A DNA stretch of 64,000 nt from Candidatus Poribacteria bacterium (GTDB taxonomy: Bacteria > Poribacteria > WGA-4E > WGA-3G): NCBI GenBank assembly GCA_028820635.1, contig JAPPIG010000115.1:1-64000 (forward strand), in the 5' to 3' direction. The notes under the pieces are model-generated. The model saw nothing but the letters and a program-made list of their open reading frames with translations, was not told the origin of the DNA and did not search any database. Each line of letters starts with the position of its first letter. Positions within the stretch are counted from its first letter, which is position 1. The position numbers were made by a program, and so were the translations under genes. Positions 34,621-43,796 of the stretch are shown here, piece after piece.

Positions 34621-36219
34621 TCAATATTTAGACGTTGCCGATGAAGGACGTTCCTGCACCACAGGAATCACGTAACTACGTATCCTCACATTTCCCTCTG
34701 TTTCTGATTCAACGAGCGGTGTTGGGTTCTCGCGATGATCAAAGACAACATAGTAACCTTCTACTGCTTGTTCTAATTTGAGATATGCCATGAGCTGCTG
34801 TTTACCTGCTTGATAACGTTTTTCACCTTCCCATATCTTTGTTTCAACAATATATTTTCGTCCACTGTGGAAAATGACGAGATCAATCCTACCACGTCCT
34901 GTTTGCACTTCAAGATACATAGCACCGCGTACAATTCTGACGAACTGGTCAAGATAGGTGTACAGAAGGTCCTGCCCGACGAATTCTTGTGGTGTATCCG
35001 GTACTTGAAGTATCCGAAAGCCTACTCGGGAGATAAAATCGCGGAAATTATCAAGAAGTCGTTCTAAATCAATATATCCTGAGGGAGTAAGGTAATCCTC
35101 AAAATCGGTGTCTTCCAGAAAATAATCGTGTTCAAACCCGTTAATTAACGGGCTGAATGCTTGCATGATACGGTGTTGGTAAATCGGATTAATAACCTCA
35201 CACATGCCATCAGTGCCTCTGACAATGACACCGTAAATGGCAAGCTCATTAATAATCTGATTATCCAAACTGAATTTCATACCTCTTTCATAAGAGATAA
35301 TTTTCATCAGAATCCTTTTAAAGTTTGGATTTCTACGTATATTGGTAAGCAAATGTGTTATATTGGTATTCTGTTCTTCCAACATTTGTGCATGTGCTGT
35401 TAGAAAGTGTTCCATGCGAATCGTTTCAGTTTTCGGGATATCCGATTCCTCTGTAAGAATCTGTGCGAACCGATTAACGAGAAAGGGTTGCCCGCCTGTC
35501 TGTCTATGCAACATTTCAATTACTTTCGGGGTAAAAGTTTGTCCAGTTTCTTCGGTATACTGGGACAAGAGTTCGTGCACCTGCTCAAGTGTAAAGTTAG
35601 GTAGACTGAAGTCATCTTGGATATTGAATGGGGAGATGGATCTGTCGTAGTTTAGCTGCGCAATGCTCTTGACACCAACAATGCCAACGCTATACGGGCA
35701 ATGAAGCTCATCAGAGAGATAGATATGACGAAGTGCATTAAGAAAACCGCTGACAGCATCTCGGGGTATACCATCAAACTCGTCTATGATGAGAAGTACT
35801 TTTCGGTTTTTCAGAAATCTCTCAAATTTATTAAAGAACCTTCTCATGGAGAAAGGATTAGTGAGTTTGGTGTCATCTAAAAAATTTTTCAATGCCTTGG
35901 AGGGAACGTTGTCCTGTCGTTGAAAAGTATTCTCAATTTCCTCGCGAAGATCTTCATAGAGGCTACCGTAAAAATCCGACAAAGAGAGGTCAGCATACGT
36001 GTCAAAATTCAATTGGATAAAGAAGTAGTCTGGAGTTTCCGTTGCTAAGGTGTTAAGTGCGCTTTTAAAAAAAGTGGTTTTGCCAGTCTGACGCGGCGCA
36101 AAAAGAACGATATATCTGCCATTTTTGATGCGTTCGATGAAATCAGCGGTTTCTTCTGATCGTGAAACGACATAATTCTTCTGTGGATTGACGGGCCCCC
36201 GGGTTTCAAAATATCTCAT
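34621..36219 (-). CDS. AAA-type ATPase with C-terminal PD-(D/E)XK-like domain
   Basis: 532 residues. Walker A is APRQTGKTT (41-49) and Walker B KVLLIIDEFD (140-149), followed by a winged-helix-like region (PKVIEMLHRQTGGQPFLVNRFA). The last part has the nuclease-like pattern YLEVQTGRGRIDLVIF..KYIVETKIWEGEKRYQ, with an Asp and a later Glu-x-Lys as expected in PD-(D/E)XK folds. This resembles AAA-like proteins with a C-terminal DUF1703-like segment, often in stress or mobile contexts. It precedes a WD40 gene and follows the Bax1-like gene by 81 bp. The biological role is unknown. Confidence 0.82.
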   Translation of the reverse strand: MRYFETRGPVNPQKNYVVSRSEETADFIERIKNGRYIVLFAPRQTGKTTFFKSALNTLATETPDYFFIQLNFDTYADLSLSDFYGSLYEDLREEIENTFQRQDNVPSKALKNFLDDTKLTNPFSMRRFFNKFERFLKNRKVLLIIDEFDGIPRDAVSGFLNALRHIYLSDELHCPYSVGIVGVKSIAQLNYDRSISPFNIQDDFSLPNFTLEQVHELLSQYTEETGQTFTPKVIEMLHRQTGGQPFLVNRFAQILTEESDIPKTETIRMEHFLTAHAQMLEEQNTNITHLLTNIRRNPNFKRILMKIISYERGMKFSLDNQIINELAIYGVIVRGTDGMCEVINPIYQHRIMQAFSPLINGFEHDYFLEDTDFEDYLTPSGYIDLERLLDNFRDFISRVGFRILQVPDTPQEFVGQDLLYTYLDQFVRIVRGAMYLEVQTGRGRIDLVIFHSGRKYIVETKIWEGEKRYQAGKQQLMAYLKLEQAVEGYYVVFDHRENPTPLVESETEGNVRIRSYVIPVVQERPSSATSKY

Positions 36220-36300
36220 TTTCTCTCCTGACCATCGGCATTTCTTGCAACCATTGTACCAAATCCAAAAGTGTAAATCAAGATTGAATTCGTTGTCTAC

Positions 36301-37545
36301 TTAACAATCAATATCGACGAGTGAATTCAGAATAGGGAGCAATGTGCCCATCGTAGGGACATCGCGAAAGATAAAACCGAACTGTGAGAAATACGTAGAT
36401 GCAGCTAATGCGTCCGCAATTATCGGTTTTTTCTCTAATTCCTTTGAAACACCAAGTATTAGAGGAGTAGCGGTCTGTTCCGCAAGCGTGTTAAGACGTG
36501 CAAGAAGATGTCCTTGATGCCATGGATGAAATAATTCAATTGCTACTTCTACACCGCTGGTATGGCTCAAGTGATAATCTGGAAAGCAGTAGAAATCTCC
36601 CTGTAAAGGGAGAAATTGACTTCCTGGACGGATCTTCCATTCATTCGTTTTGTTGCGAAGCATTTCCTGAAAGAGTTGAATATCTTCTGGGATGTAGGCA
36701 AGAAATTGTTGGGAAATCGGTTTGATTCCACACGATTCATTGAGATATAATCGCAAACTCCGTTTATTTCGGAGTTGAATGTCAGCCGTCAATTCCCATT
36801 TCGGTTGATGTAACACAGCGACGAAAAAGTTGGCAAGATTCATCCCGTACCGCTTCGTTTTGTAGAATAGATTGAGCGGTCCATCTACCGTAATCTGAAA
36901 CATATCCACGTTTTCAGATTTCTCTTTCCGAATCGTTGAGAGGAGTTGATTGAATCTTAGATACTTGAACAGTTGGCGCAGTTCGGCAGTCATGGAATCG
37001 GTGAGATTTAAGGTGAGAGTGTTACAATGGAGGAGCAATCCTTGCACCTGCGCGGCGTTGTAGCGATGCAGTAAATGCTCAGCAGAAAGTGTTTTGAAAG
37101 ATAAAATCGGTTGGCAACTTGGCAGATCAGCGTAAAGTCTCTCCCCTAACTCCGCCTCGGGTTGCGATTCGTTTCCTGCTATCTGTCCAACTTTTTGCTG
37201 GTAGTCGGCATAATCCTGAAACTGCTCTTGTGAAAGCAGCTGGCTTGTTTCTGTGAAAAGTTTTTGCCGAAATGCGATTAATTCTTCGTTAGGGGCAGTG
37301 TCAAACTCAGTTCTATCTAACAGAAGTTTTTCAAGTCCACGTTTGACTATAAGCGTCCCTGGTGTACTATCAATAACATGTTTGCTTGCCTCTAATAACG
37401 TTGACCGTGCTTTGTCAGGTGATTCTTCAAAGACAGTGATTAATTGATCAGCAATTGTCAGTAATTTGTTATCGGTGGGATTAACAAATTGAGGATAGAT
37501 TTGCCCGTTCTGAGTTTTGTATCGGAGCAGGTCTTTGGTAAGCAT
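36301..37545 (-). CDS. DUF790 (Bax1-like) nuclease partner of XPB
   Basis: 414 residues. LTKDLLRYKTQNGQIYPQFV at the N-terminus and the helical middle with LLHCNTLTLNLTDSMTAELR and LFKYLRFNQLL fit DUF790, the family of the archaeal XPB-binding endonuclease Bax1. The C-terminal part (VEIAIELFHPWH-type strand, LLARLNTLAEQ, LILGVSKEL) is compatible with a PD-(D/E)XK core. Family knowledge: Bax1 cuts bubble DNA opened by XPB. Its neighbour 53 bp upstream is an XPB-type helicase on the same strand, which supports the call. Confidence 0.8.
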   Translation of the reverse strand: MLTKDLLRYKTQNGQIYPQFVNPTDNKLLTIADQLITVFEESPDKARSTLLEASKHVIDSTPGTLIVKRGLEKLLLDRTEFDTAPNEELIAFRQKLFTETSQLLSQEQFQDYADYQQKVGQIAGNESQPEAELGERLYADLPSCQPILSFKTLSAEHLLHRYNAAQVQGLLLHCNTLTLNLTDSMTAELRQLFKYLRFNQLLSTIRKEKSENVDMFQITVDGPLNLFYKTKRYGMNLANFFVAVLHQPKWELTADIQLRNKRSLRLYLNESCGIKPISQQFLAYIPEDIQLFQEMLRNKTNEWKIRPGSQFLPLQGDFYCFPDYHLSHTSGVEVAIELFHPWHQGHLLARLNTLAEQTATPLILGVSKELEKKPIIADALAASTYFSQFGFIFRDVPTMGTLLPILNSLVDIDC

Positions 37546-37598
37546 GGTCTACTAACTCTATACTGTAGGAGGGGTTTTCAACCCCGATACTGTGTATA

Positions 37599-38975
37599 CT
37601 ACCTTGTTTGGTATGCGTGGTGTTGTCTTCGCCGCTTGTTAACAAACTGTTCGCTGGTCTGTTTGGAAATGAGTTCGTAAAGTACAGCCTGTTTGCCTTC
37701 TCGTTTGCGGAGAATACGTCCTAACCGCTGCACATGTTCTCGCACACTGCCACTCCCTGAAACAATTACAGCGACATTCGCTTCTGGCACATCCACCCCC
37801 TCATTTAGCACTTTGGAAGTTACAAGGATAGAATAAGTGCCATCGCGAAATCCGTTCAGAAAATTATTTCGCTCTTTCAGTTTGGTTTGATGCGTTAGCA
37901 CAGGCAAAAAGAAACGCGTTCCTATTTGGTATGCCGTATCGTTATCCTGCGTAAAAATAAGGATTCGGTCCCCTTGATGCCGTTGAATGAGTTTCCACAC
38001 CCACTCCTGTTTTGCAGCGGAGGCGAAGCTTAGCTGCTTCTGTGTGAGATACGCTTTGAAAGCAGTCCGTCCCTCTTCGGATTGTGAGGATTTCCACAGA
38101 AATGTTTGCCATCCACGAGATGTACCCATATTAATTCTCGCTTTTTTAAGGAAGTTCAGATAGGTGCGTCGCGCTTCCTCATATTGAACCCGCTCCGTGT
38201 CCTCCATATCAACTGCAATCGTAACGACACGATATTCGGAAAGCGTTTTCCCAGAAAGTTCCTGTACTTGCGCTTCATAACAACATTCACCCACGAGCGC
38301 ATAGAGCCTGCTCTCTTTTCCATCAACACGTTCGGGGGTAGCCGTCAATCCTAAACGGAAAGGGGCAATGCTGCTGATTGCTGCGTATTGATATTGGTCT
38401 CCCGGTAGGTGGTGGCATTCGTCAAAAATAGCAAAACCGAACCGATTGCCGTAGTGAGGTGCATGCATAACAGCAGATTGATAGGTTGTCACGGTTAAAT
38501 CTTGTAATTCATGTTGTCCGCCACCATAAAGCCCTATCTCCTGTCCAAAATGTTCTTTTAGCACTTCATACCACTGGTGCATTAAATCGATTGTCGGTAC
38601 ATGCACAAGCGTCGGGCGTTGCGTATCCGCAATGAGCAAAATAGCGATGAAGGTTTTACCTGCACCTGTTGGGAGACTTATAACACCGCGCTTATTATTT
38701 GCATGCCAAGCATCAATTGCTTCACTCTGATATGGGTAGGGGGATACGATTTTTTGGTTGGTGAAGGTTTTGACTGTGAATTGTCGTGCTGTATCGTCAT
38801 AAGGGATATTGTGTGCCCGCAGCTGCGAGATAATATGACGATAACGGTAGGCAGGGGCGCGGAAGGTCAAGGTGCGCTCGTCCCATCGGATATCTGGCAA
38901 CTGCGATTGGAGTTCCTCTGGGACATTTTGTAGGATGAGAGTACCTTTGTCAAAATCAATTTTTAAAGGTGCCAT
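37599..38975 (-). CDS. XPB/Rad25-type DNA helicase
   Basis: 458 residues, superfamily 2 helicase. An N-terminal DNA damage-recognition-like region (to about residue 75) precedes PYPYQSEAIDAW (Q-motif-like), Walker A LPTGAGKT (101-108), DECHH (185-189), LTATPERVDGKE, then VTSKVLNEGVDVPEANVAVI and QRLGRILRKREGK in the second RecA domain. An RED-like insertion typical of XPB is not obvious to me. The role is probably unwinding of damaged or stalled DNA with the adjacent Bax1-like nuclease. Confidence 0.88.
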   Translation of the reverse strand: MAPLKIDFDKGTLILQNVPEELQSQLPDIRWDERTLTFRAPAYRYRHIISQLRAHNIPYDDTARQFTVKTFTNQKIVSPYPYQSEAIDAWHANNKRGVISLPTGAGKTFIAILLIADTQRPTLVHVPTIDLMHQWYEVLKEHFGQEIGLYGGGQHELQDLTVTTYQSAVMHAPHYGNRFGFAIFDECHHLPGDQYQYAAISSIAPFRLGLTATPERVDGKESRLYALVGECCYEAQVQELSGKTLSEYRVVTIAVDMEDTERVQYEEARRTYLNFLKKARINMGTSRGWQTFLWKSSQSEEGRTAFKAYLTQKQLSFASAAKQEWVWKLIQRHQGDRILIFTQDNDTAYQIGTRFFLPVLTHQTKLKERNNFLNGFRDGTYSILVTSKVLNEGVDVPEANVAVIVSGSGSVREHVQRLGRILRKREGKQAVLYELISKQTSEQFVNKRRRQHHAYQTR

Positions 38976-39040
38976 TTGCCTTCACTTACTCTGGTGTATT
39001 GTGTTGACCCATTACGCGAACGCACCAATAACTTCCGTTT

Positions 39041-39235
39041 CTATCCTGATTCTCGGGCCTGTTGAATCTCTTTGAGAATCATTTTGATGTCTTGTTCAGG
39101 TAGTTTATGTCGGTCAATAGTGTAATCACTTTTACCACTTTTGTCCTTAAGGATTTTATCTAAAAGTGCATGAAGTTCCGGATCACTATGCCGTAGTTCT
39201 TCCATCTTTTTATTTAGTATTGCTTGGATGTTCAT
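39041..39235 (-). CDS. Small antitoxin-like partner of PIN protein
   Basis: 64 residues, strongly charged and helical (NKKMEELRHSDPELHALLDKIL). The ATG at 39235 has AGGAGG 8 nt upstream and lies inside the end of the PIN-domain gene, a 26-bp overlap. I see no known DNA-binding motif. The pair has the toxin-first order seen in some systems. The antitoxin role is inference from position and size. Confidence 0.6.
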   Translation of the reverse strand: MNIQAILNKKMEELRHSDPELHALLDKILKDKSGKSDYTIDRHKLPEQDIKMILKEIQQARESG

Positions 39236-39701
39236 TTTTAAGAACCTCCTGTAACCATGTGTAAGGGTTTTCAACCTGAACGGAAAGTTTATTACGAGCT
39301 TGAACACTTTTCGTTTTTCGGACTAACTTGTCATCTGTTGTCAAGAATACATCAGCATTGCCTCGCTCTGCACATGCAAGATGCAAAGCGTCTTCAATCT
39401 TGAAACTCAATAATTCAAAATGTATGGCTTTCAGAACTTCTTGTTCGCTTACATAAACAGTGTGATGTGCGTAATTTAGAAGATCTTTTATCATATTACG
39501 TTGATTTGAATTAGGATTCTTTAATACTTCCACCATCAAAAAATCGCTAATCACCCATTGCCAGTTTGTTGCAAAGAAACCTATTATTGCTGCTATAGCT
39601 TGGGTTTCCTGCTGAATTCGCTCCTGTGTTTGATTATCAAAGAGACGACTTAAACAACAGGTGTCAAGATAGATTTTCAAATTTTGAAATTGATTTTGCA
39701 A
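39210..39701 (-). CDS. PIN-domain protein, probable toxin ribonuclease
   Basis: 163 residues. YLDTCCLSRLFD supplies the first catalytic Asp (about 13), VISDFLMVEVLKN a Glu, FKIEDALHLACAERGNADVFLTTDDKLVR (in parts) the Asp/Asp pair of the PIN active site. Relatives are VapC-type ribonucleases. The start is TTG at 39701 with AGGAT 7 nt upstream. It overlaps the small helical gene downstream. Confidence 0.75.
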   Translation of the reverse strand: MQNQFQNLKIYLDTCCLSRLFDNQTQERIQQETQAIAAIIGFFATNWQWVISDFLMVEVLKNPNSNQRNMIKDLLNYAHHTVYVSEQEVLKAIHFELLSFKIEDALHLACAERGNADVFLTTDDKLVRKTKSVQARNKLSVQVENPYTWLQEVLKNEHPSNTK

Positions 39702-39745
39702 TCGCTGATCCTATAACAATTCACTAATCTCTTATAAATTTTCAT

Positions 39746-39774
39746 TTGAATTATACCATACTTTCCGTTAATAT
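39746..39774 (+). promoter_or_regulatory. Promoter for the hydroxyacid dehydrogenase gene
   Basis: TTGAAT (39746-39751) and TAATAT (39769-39774) with a 17-bp spacer, 46 bp upstream of the ATG at 39821, in the divergent gap from the PIN gene. Confidence 0.5.
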
Positions 39775-39820
39775 AAAAGAAATTTGGTTAACAGCAAAAA
39801 TAGCAAGAAAGGAAGAATCT

Positions 39821-40786
39821 ATGCCGAAACTCATAATAACACCGCCACAGAACGCGGAATTACAAGCGTGGGCAGAACGTATACGAAACGAAGTGCCCAC
39901 ATACAATATCGTCTTGCCAAAAACAGAAGAAGATGTAAACACACATCTTCCCGATGCAGATGCTGTTTACGGTTGGGTATCTCCTGAACAATTGCCGTTA
40001 GCAAAAAACCTACGATGGCTACAAAGTCCTGCCGCTGGTCCTTCTCCCGGCTACTATTACCCAGCACTGATAGAGCATTCAGTCGTTGTCTGCAACCCAC
40101 GTGGTATCTATAATGACCACATTGCGCAACATATCATGATGTTCGTATTAGCACTTGCTCGCGGATTGCCCTACTATATGGACGCACAACGTGAAGGTGT
40201 CTGGGATAAAGATGCACGCAAAAGTGGATATATTGACCTTGCGAGAGCGACTGCACTGATTGTCGGTGTAGGCGGTATCGGGCACGAAACAGCACGACTA
40301 TGTTCAGAATTCGGCATGAAGGTGATCGGTGTTGACGCAAGATGGGAATATGCTGTACCGTTTGTGGAAAAGCATGAACCCGCGGAATTAGACACACTCC
40401 TTCCGCTTGCCGACTTTGTGGTAGTTACCACCCCACATACTCCGGAAACAGAGGGAATGTGGCACAAGAACCGCTTCGCACTAATGAAAAAGACTGCTTA
40501 CTTTATCAACATTGGTCGTGGTAAAACGACAAAACTTGCCGACCTCGTTGAAGTACTTGAGCAGGGTACTATTGCTGGGTGTGGATTAGATGTATTTGAA
40601 GTTGAACCGTTGCCTGCTGAAAGTCCACTATGGCAAATGCCGAATGTGTTGATAACGCCCCATATTGCTGTTAAGGATGCCGAAAATATCTCGGAACGCC
40701 ACTTTGAGATTCTTTTAGAAAACGCGCATCGGTTTGCTGAAGGTGAACCGTTACAGAATGTTGTTGATAAAGCGGCATGGTATTAG
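39821..40786 (+). CDS. D-isomer 2-hydroxyacid dehydrogenase
   Basis: 321 residues. IVGVGGIGHETARLC is the NAD-binding GxGxxG motif; FINIGRGKTTKLADL carries the catalytic Arg, GLDVFEVEPLP the Glu and LITPHIA the His. Such enzymes reduce or oxidise glyoxylate, hydroxypyruvate and related acids. The ATG at 39821 has AAAGGAA upstream; a longer frame from 39746 begins within the promoter. Substrate unknown; it stands beside sulfatase genes that point the other way. Confidence 0.92.
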   Translation: MPKLIITPPQNAELQAWAERIRNEVPTYNIVLPKTEEDVNTHLPDADAVYGWVSPEQLPLAKNLRWLQSPAAGPSPGYYYPALIEHSVVVCNPRGIYNDHIAQHIMMFVLALARGLPYYMDAQREGVWDKDARKSGYIDLARATALIVGVGGIGHETARLCSEFGMKVIGVDARWEYAVPFVEKHEPAELDTLLPLADFVVVTTPHTPETEGMWHKNRFALMKKTAYFINIGRGKTTKLADLVEVLEQGTIAGCGLDVFEVEPLPAESPLWQMPNVLITPHIAVKDAENISERHFEILLENAHRFAEGEPLQNVVDKAAWY

Positions 40787-40859
40787 GATATTTTGAAAGA
40801 ATCGCTAATCTTAGAGAAAGTACGCAATTGCCAAATTGTGCGGTTGAACAATGATAGGA

Positions 40860-42278
40860 CTATCTCAAAGTTGCTGTCCTGAGAATAACCCGATCCTCTA
40901 TCCAATTGTCCCGATACCAAGTGCAAGCCTCAAAGGTATCGTTGAGTGCATCCATACGTTGTTTTAACACCTGTCGGAAACCATCTCGGAGCGTTGCCGA
41001 TGCAGGATCATCAGCCAAATTACGGGTTTGGAACGGATCAGCCACATTGTCAAAAAGTTTTTCGCTTCCATCAGGCCGGTGAACAGCATAAGTATGCTGC
41101 TTCGTTCGGAGTGCCCGCCACTCATAGCCGTCTTCCCACTTCGCTGTACACCCCATCCCTTGCATAAATGCAGCCTTTGGTTCATCAAACGGTTGATTAA
41201 ACGCTGCTTGACTTAGGTCAGAACCTTCAACATTTTCAGGTATCGGTAGATCCATCATTGAAAGTAGTGTTGGCATAATATCTGGTGTATTTAAACAAGC
41301 ATCTGCGACATGCTCCCCTGGAACTTGATTAGACCATCGGACGAGAAATGGAACACGCACCGCTTCTTCATAAAAGATATTTTTCGCACGACGTCCCTGT
41401 GCACCGAACATCTCGCCATGGTCAGAAGTAAAAACAAAGATGGTGTCATCTCGTAATCCGAGTTCATCTATGGCGTGTAGCAACCTACCGATATTCCAAT
41501 CCAAATTAGTCGTCATAGCGTAATAGACACGCATCCATTCAGGAGTTTTAGCACGGTTTTCCGCGGACATCATTGCCCACGTATCGCCATAAGGGTCGTT
41601 TTCTTCTTTATAATTCGGTGGCAACGGAAAGTCAACATTTCGGAACATCTCATAATAATCGCTTGGAACGTTGTTCTGTGTCCACGGGTCATGCGGCGTA
41701 CCGATTGAGAGGAAAAGCGCGAAGGGATCGTCATCTTTTGATGCGCGTTGCAGGTATTCTATCGCTAAATCTGTTTGTCCATCCGGTTCATAGCCGGGAA
41801 TCGTAATCTTTTCTGGACTGTCTTTATGATAATATGTGTCAAAATAGGTATGATGGAAATTGTATGCGGACCATTCCCCATCAAAACCGAGTCGATGTGG
41901 TCCTGGCGGAATGTAGGAATTCTGAGGGTCGTGGTGTTTTCCCAACTGATTTGCCCACAAGTGCCACTTTCCGATGTAACTTGTCTGATAGCCGTTGCGA
42001 TGTAAAACATGTCCAAAGCAGTCATGGTTAGGGTTCATACGTAGTTCATTGATTGCCATGCCGGTGCTGCTCGCGTATTTGCCGGTGAAAAGCGAGGCAC
42101 GATACGGCGCACACATCGGACTGCCAGAGACAGCATTGCAGAAATTTGCTCCCTCTGTGGCAAGTCGGTCAATGTTCGGCGTACGCGCACGGGTATCCCC
42201 TGCGTAACCACATGACTGATAGCGAAGTTGATCTGCGAAGACATAAATGAGATTACGTTTTTTATTTAATGATGCCAT
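40860..42278 (-). CDS. Sulfatase (CxPYR active site)
   Basis: 472-residue alkaline-phosphatase-superfamily sulfatase without a signal peptide. LIYVFADQLRYQSCGYAGD begins the fold; the active-site motif is CAPYRASLFTG, i.e. C-x-P-x-R with Tyr replacing the usual Ser, which should still allow formylglycine formation. Metal-binding DHGEMFG, TSDHGE and GKWHLWAN are present. It removes sulfate esters from a glycan or small molecule; the exact substrate is unknown. It lies 31 bp downstream of a second sulfatase on the same strand. Confidence 0.92.
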   Translation of the reverse strand: MASLNKKRNLIYVFADQLRYQSCGYAGDTRARTPNIDRLATEGANFCNAVSGSPMCAPYRASLFTGKYASSTGMAINELRMNPNHDCFGHVLHRNGYQTSYIGKWHLWANQLGKHHDPQNSYIPPGPHRLGFDGEWSAYNFHHTYFDTYYHKDSPEKITIPGYEPDGQTDLAIEYLQRASKDDDPFALFLSIGTPHDPWTQNNVPSDYYEMFRNVDFPLPPNYKEENDPYGDTWAMMSAENRAKTPEWMRVYYAMTTNLDWNIGRLLHAIDELGLRDDTIFVFTSDHGEMFGAQGRRAKNIFYEEAVRVPFLVRWSNQVPGEHVADACLNTPDIMPTLLSMMDLPIPENVEGSDLSQAAFNQPFDEPKAAFMQGMGCTAKWEDGYEWRALRTKQHTYAVHRPDGSEKLFDNVADPFQTRNLADDPASATLRDGFRQVLKQRMDALNDTFEACTWYRDNWIEDRVILRTATLR

Positions 42279-42309
42279 GTTAATACCTTGTGTTTTGTGG
42301 TGTTTTAGA

Positions 42310-43716
42310 TTATGCAGGTTTTCTCCATTGCCCACTCGTGACTTTATCAATCAGTATACGTGCCTTTTGACTCTCTCGCACTTGTTTCTCAATCTCAACC
42401 GGATCCCATTCTGTTAATAGTTGTGCTTGCAGTTCGTTGCAGATTTTCTGATATTCAGATTCATTGGCAAGGTTGCGGAATTCACATGGGTCTTCGGTTA
42501 TATCGTAAAGTTCAGGTGGGTCGCCGAGGCTATAGTTGAATTTGTATCTCCCCTTCCGCAACATTGCCATCGGACGTTCAACGCCATGGGCGAGATATTC
42601 GGAGAAAGCAAAATCTTTCCAATCGGTTGCTGTGCCTTGTATCAAAGGAATCAGACTATCGCCATCAAATTGACTAAAGGAATGTCCATTTGCAATATCA
42701 ACCAGTGTTGCTGTCAAGTCAACAAGTGAAACGATTTGGTCAATGCGTTTACCTGCGGACATCTGATCGGGGAACATAATCTGTAGCGGCACGCGAGCAG
42801 ATGCCTCGTAGAAGTTTGACTTGCGCCACATGCCGTGTTCACCGTTCATCTCACCGTGGTCGCTGGTATAGATGACAACGGTATTTTCCAATTGTCCTGT
42901 TTCTTCAAGTGTCTGCAGCAGATTCCCAATCTTTTCATCAAGGTAGGTAATTAATCCGTAATACCCTGCACGTGCACGGCGGACCAAATCCTCTGGAAAA
43001 TCTACACATCCGAACATACGTCTCATCCGTTGATAGACAGGGTGCTGATTTTCAAGGTGTCCTTCTGGAATATCGGGTAAGTCAATCTTATCAAGTGGAT
43101 AGAGATCCCAAAACCTTTGTGGTACAACAAGTGGAAAATGCGGCGCGATGAACGAGACGTTAAGTGCCCACGGTTGTTCTTGTCTTGCAGGATCGCGGAG
43201 ATATGTCAGTGCCTCTGACTCAGCAAGGTCATCAACTTTAATTTCCACCGTTGTTCCGGGACCGGCTTGTGCAGGTCCTTGCCATGGACGGGATGCTGCT
43301 GGTGTGCCGTTATCCCAATCCGTCAGTCCGTGTTGTCTTTCTGCGTGTAAGTCTCGGGCAAGTTGCGCACGAAACCCATGCAATTGATCCATCCCGCCAA
43401 AATGCTGTTTGCCTGAAAGCACGACATCATAACCTACATCTCGTAAGATGTGTGCCCATGTGATAGCATCTGGACGTAACGGCGCTGCGTTGTCCCATGC
43501 GCCAATGTGATGGATATACCGACCTGTCATAAAAGACATCCGCGATGGCATGCAGAGCGGTGAATTGCAGTAGGCATTTGTGAAGGTGATGCCATCTTGA
43601 GCGAGACTGTCCATGTGCGGGGTTTGGACAAGGGGATGTCCGTACGGTCCGCTGAACATTGGGGCATGTTCGTCGGACATGATGAGGAGGATATTGGGAA
43701 GTTGGTTTGTGGGCAT
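42310..43716 (-). CDS. Sulfatase (CMPSR active site)
   Basis: 468 residues. ILLIMSDEHAPMFSGPYGHP opens the fold, CNSPLCMPSRMSFMTGRY gives the canonical C-x-P-S-R site for formylglycine, SGKQHFGG and YTSDHGEMNGEHGMW carry metal ligands. No signal peptide is seen. It is the upstream member of a two-gene sulfatase pair. Maturation needs an FGE or anSME that is not visible here, since the two FGE-fold proteins of the window lack catalytic cysteines. Confidence 0.94.
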   Translation of the reverse strand: MPTNQLPNILLIMSDEHAPMFSGPYGHPLVQTPHMDSLAQDGITFTNAYCNSPLCMPSRMSFMTGRYIHHIGAWDNAAPLRPDAITWAHILRDVGYDVVLSGKQHFGGMDQLHGFRAQLARDLHAERQHGLTDWDNGTPAASRPWQGPAQAGPGTTVEIKVDDLAESEALTYLRDPARQEQPWALNVSFIAPHFPLVVPQRFWDLYPLDKIDLPDIPEGHLENQHPVYQRMRRMFGCVDFPEDLVRRARAGYYGLITYLDEKIGNLLQTLEETGQLENTVVIYTSDHGEMNGEHGMWRKSNFYEASARVPLQIMFPDQMSAGKRIDQIVSLVDLTATLVDIANGHSFSQFDGDSLIPLIQGTATDWKDFAFSEYLAHGVERPMAMLRKGRYKFNYSLGDPPELYDITEDPCEFRNLANESEYQKICNELQAQLLTEWDPVEIEKQVRESQKARILIDKVTSGQWRKPA

Positions 43717-43796
43717 AGTGTTCTTATTTTAGATATTTGAGCAGTAGAATGTTGTGCTGGGGATGATCTATATCTCTTGGCAATCTATGTCATCAA

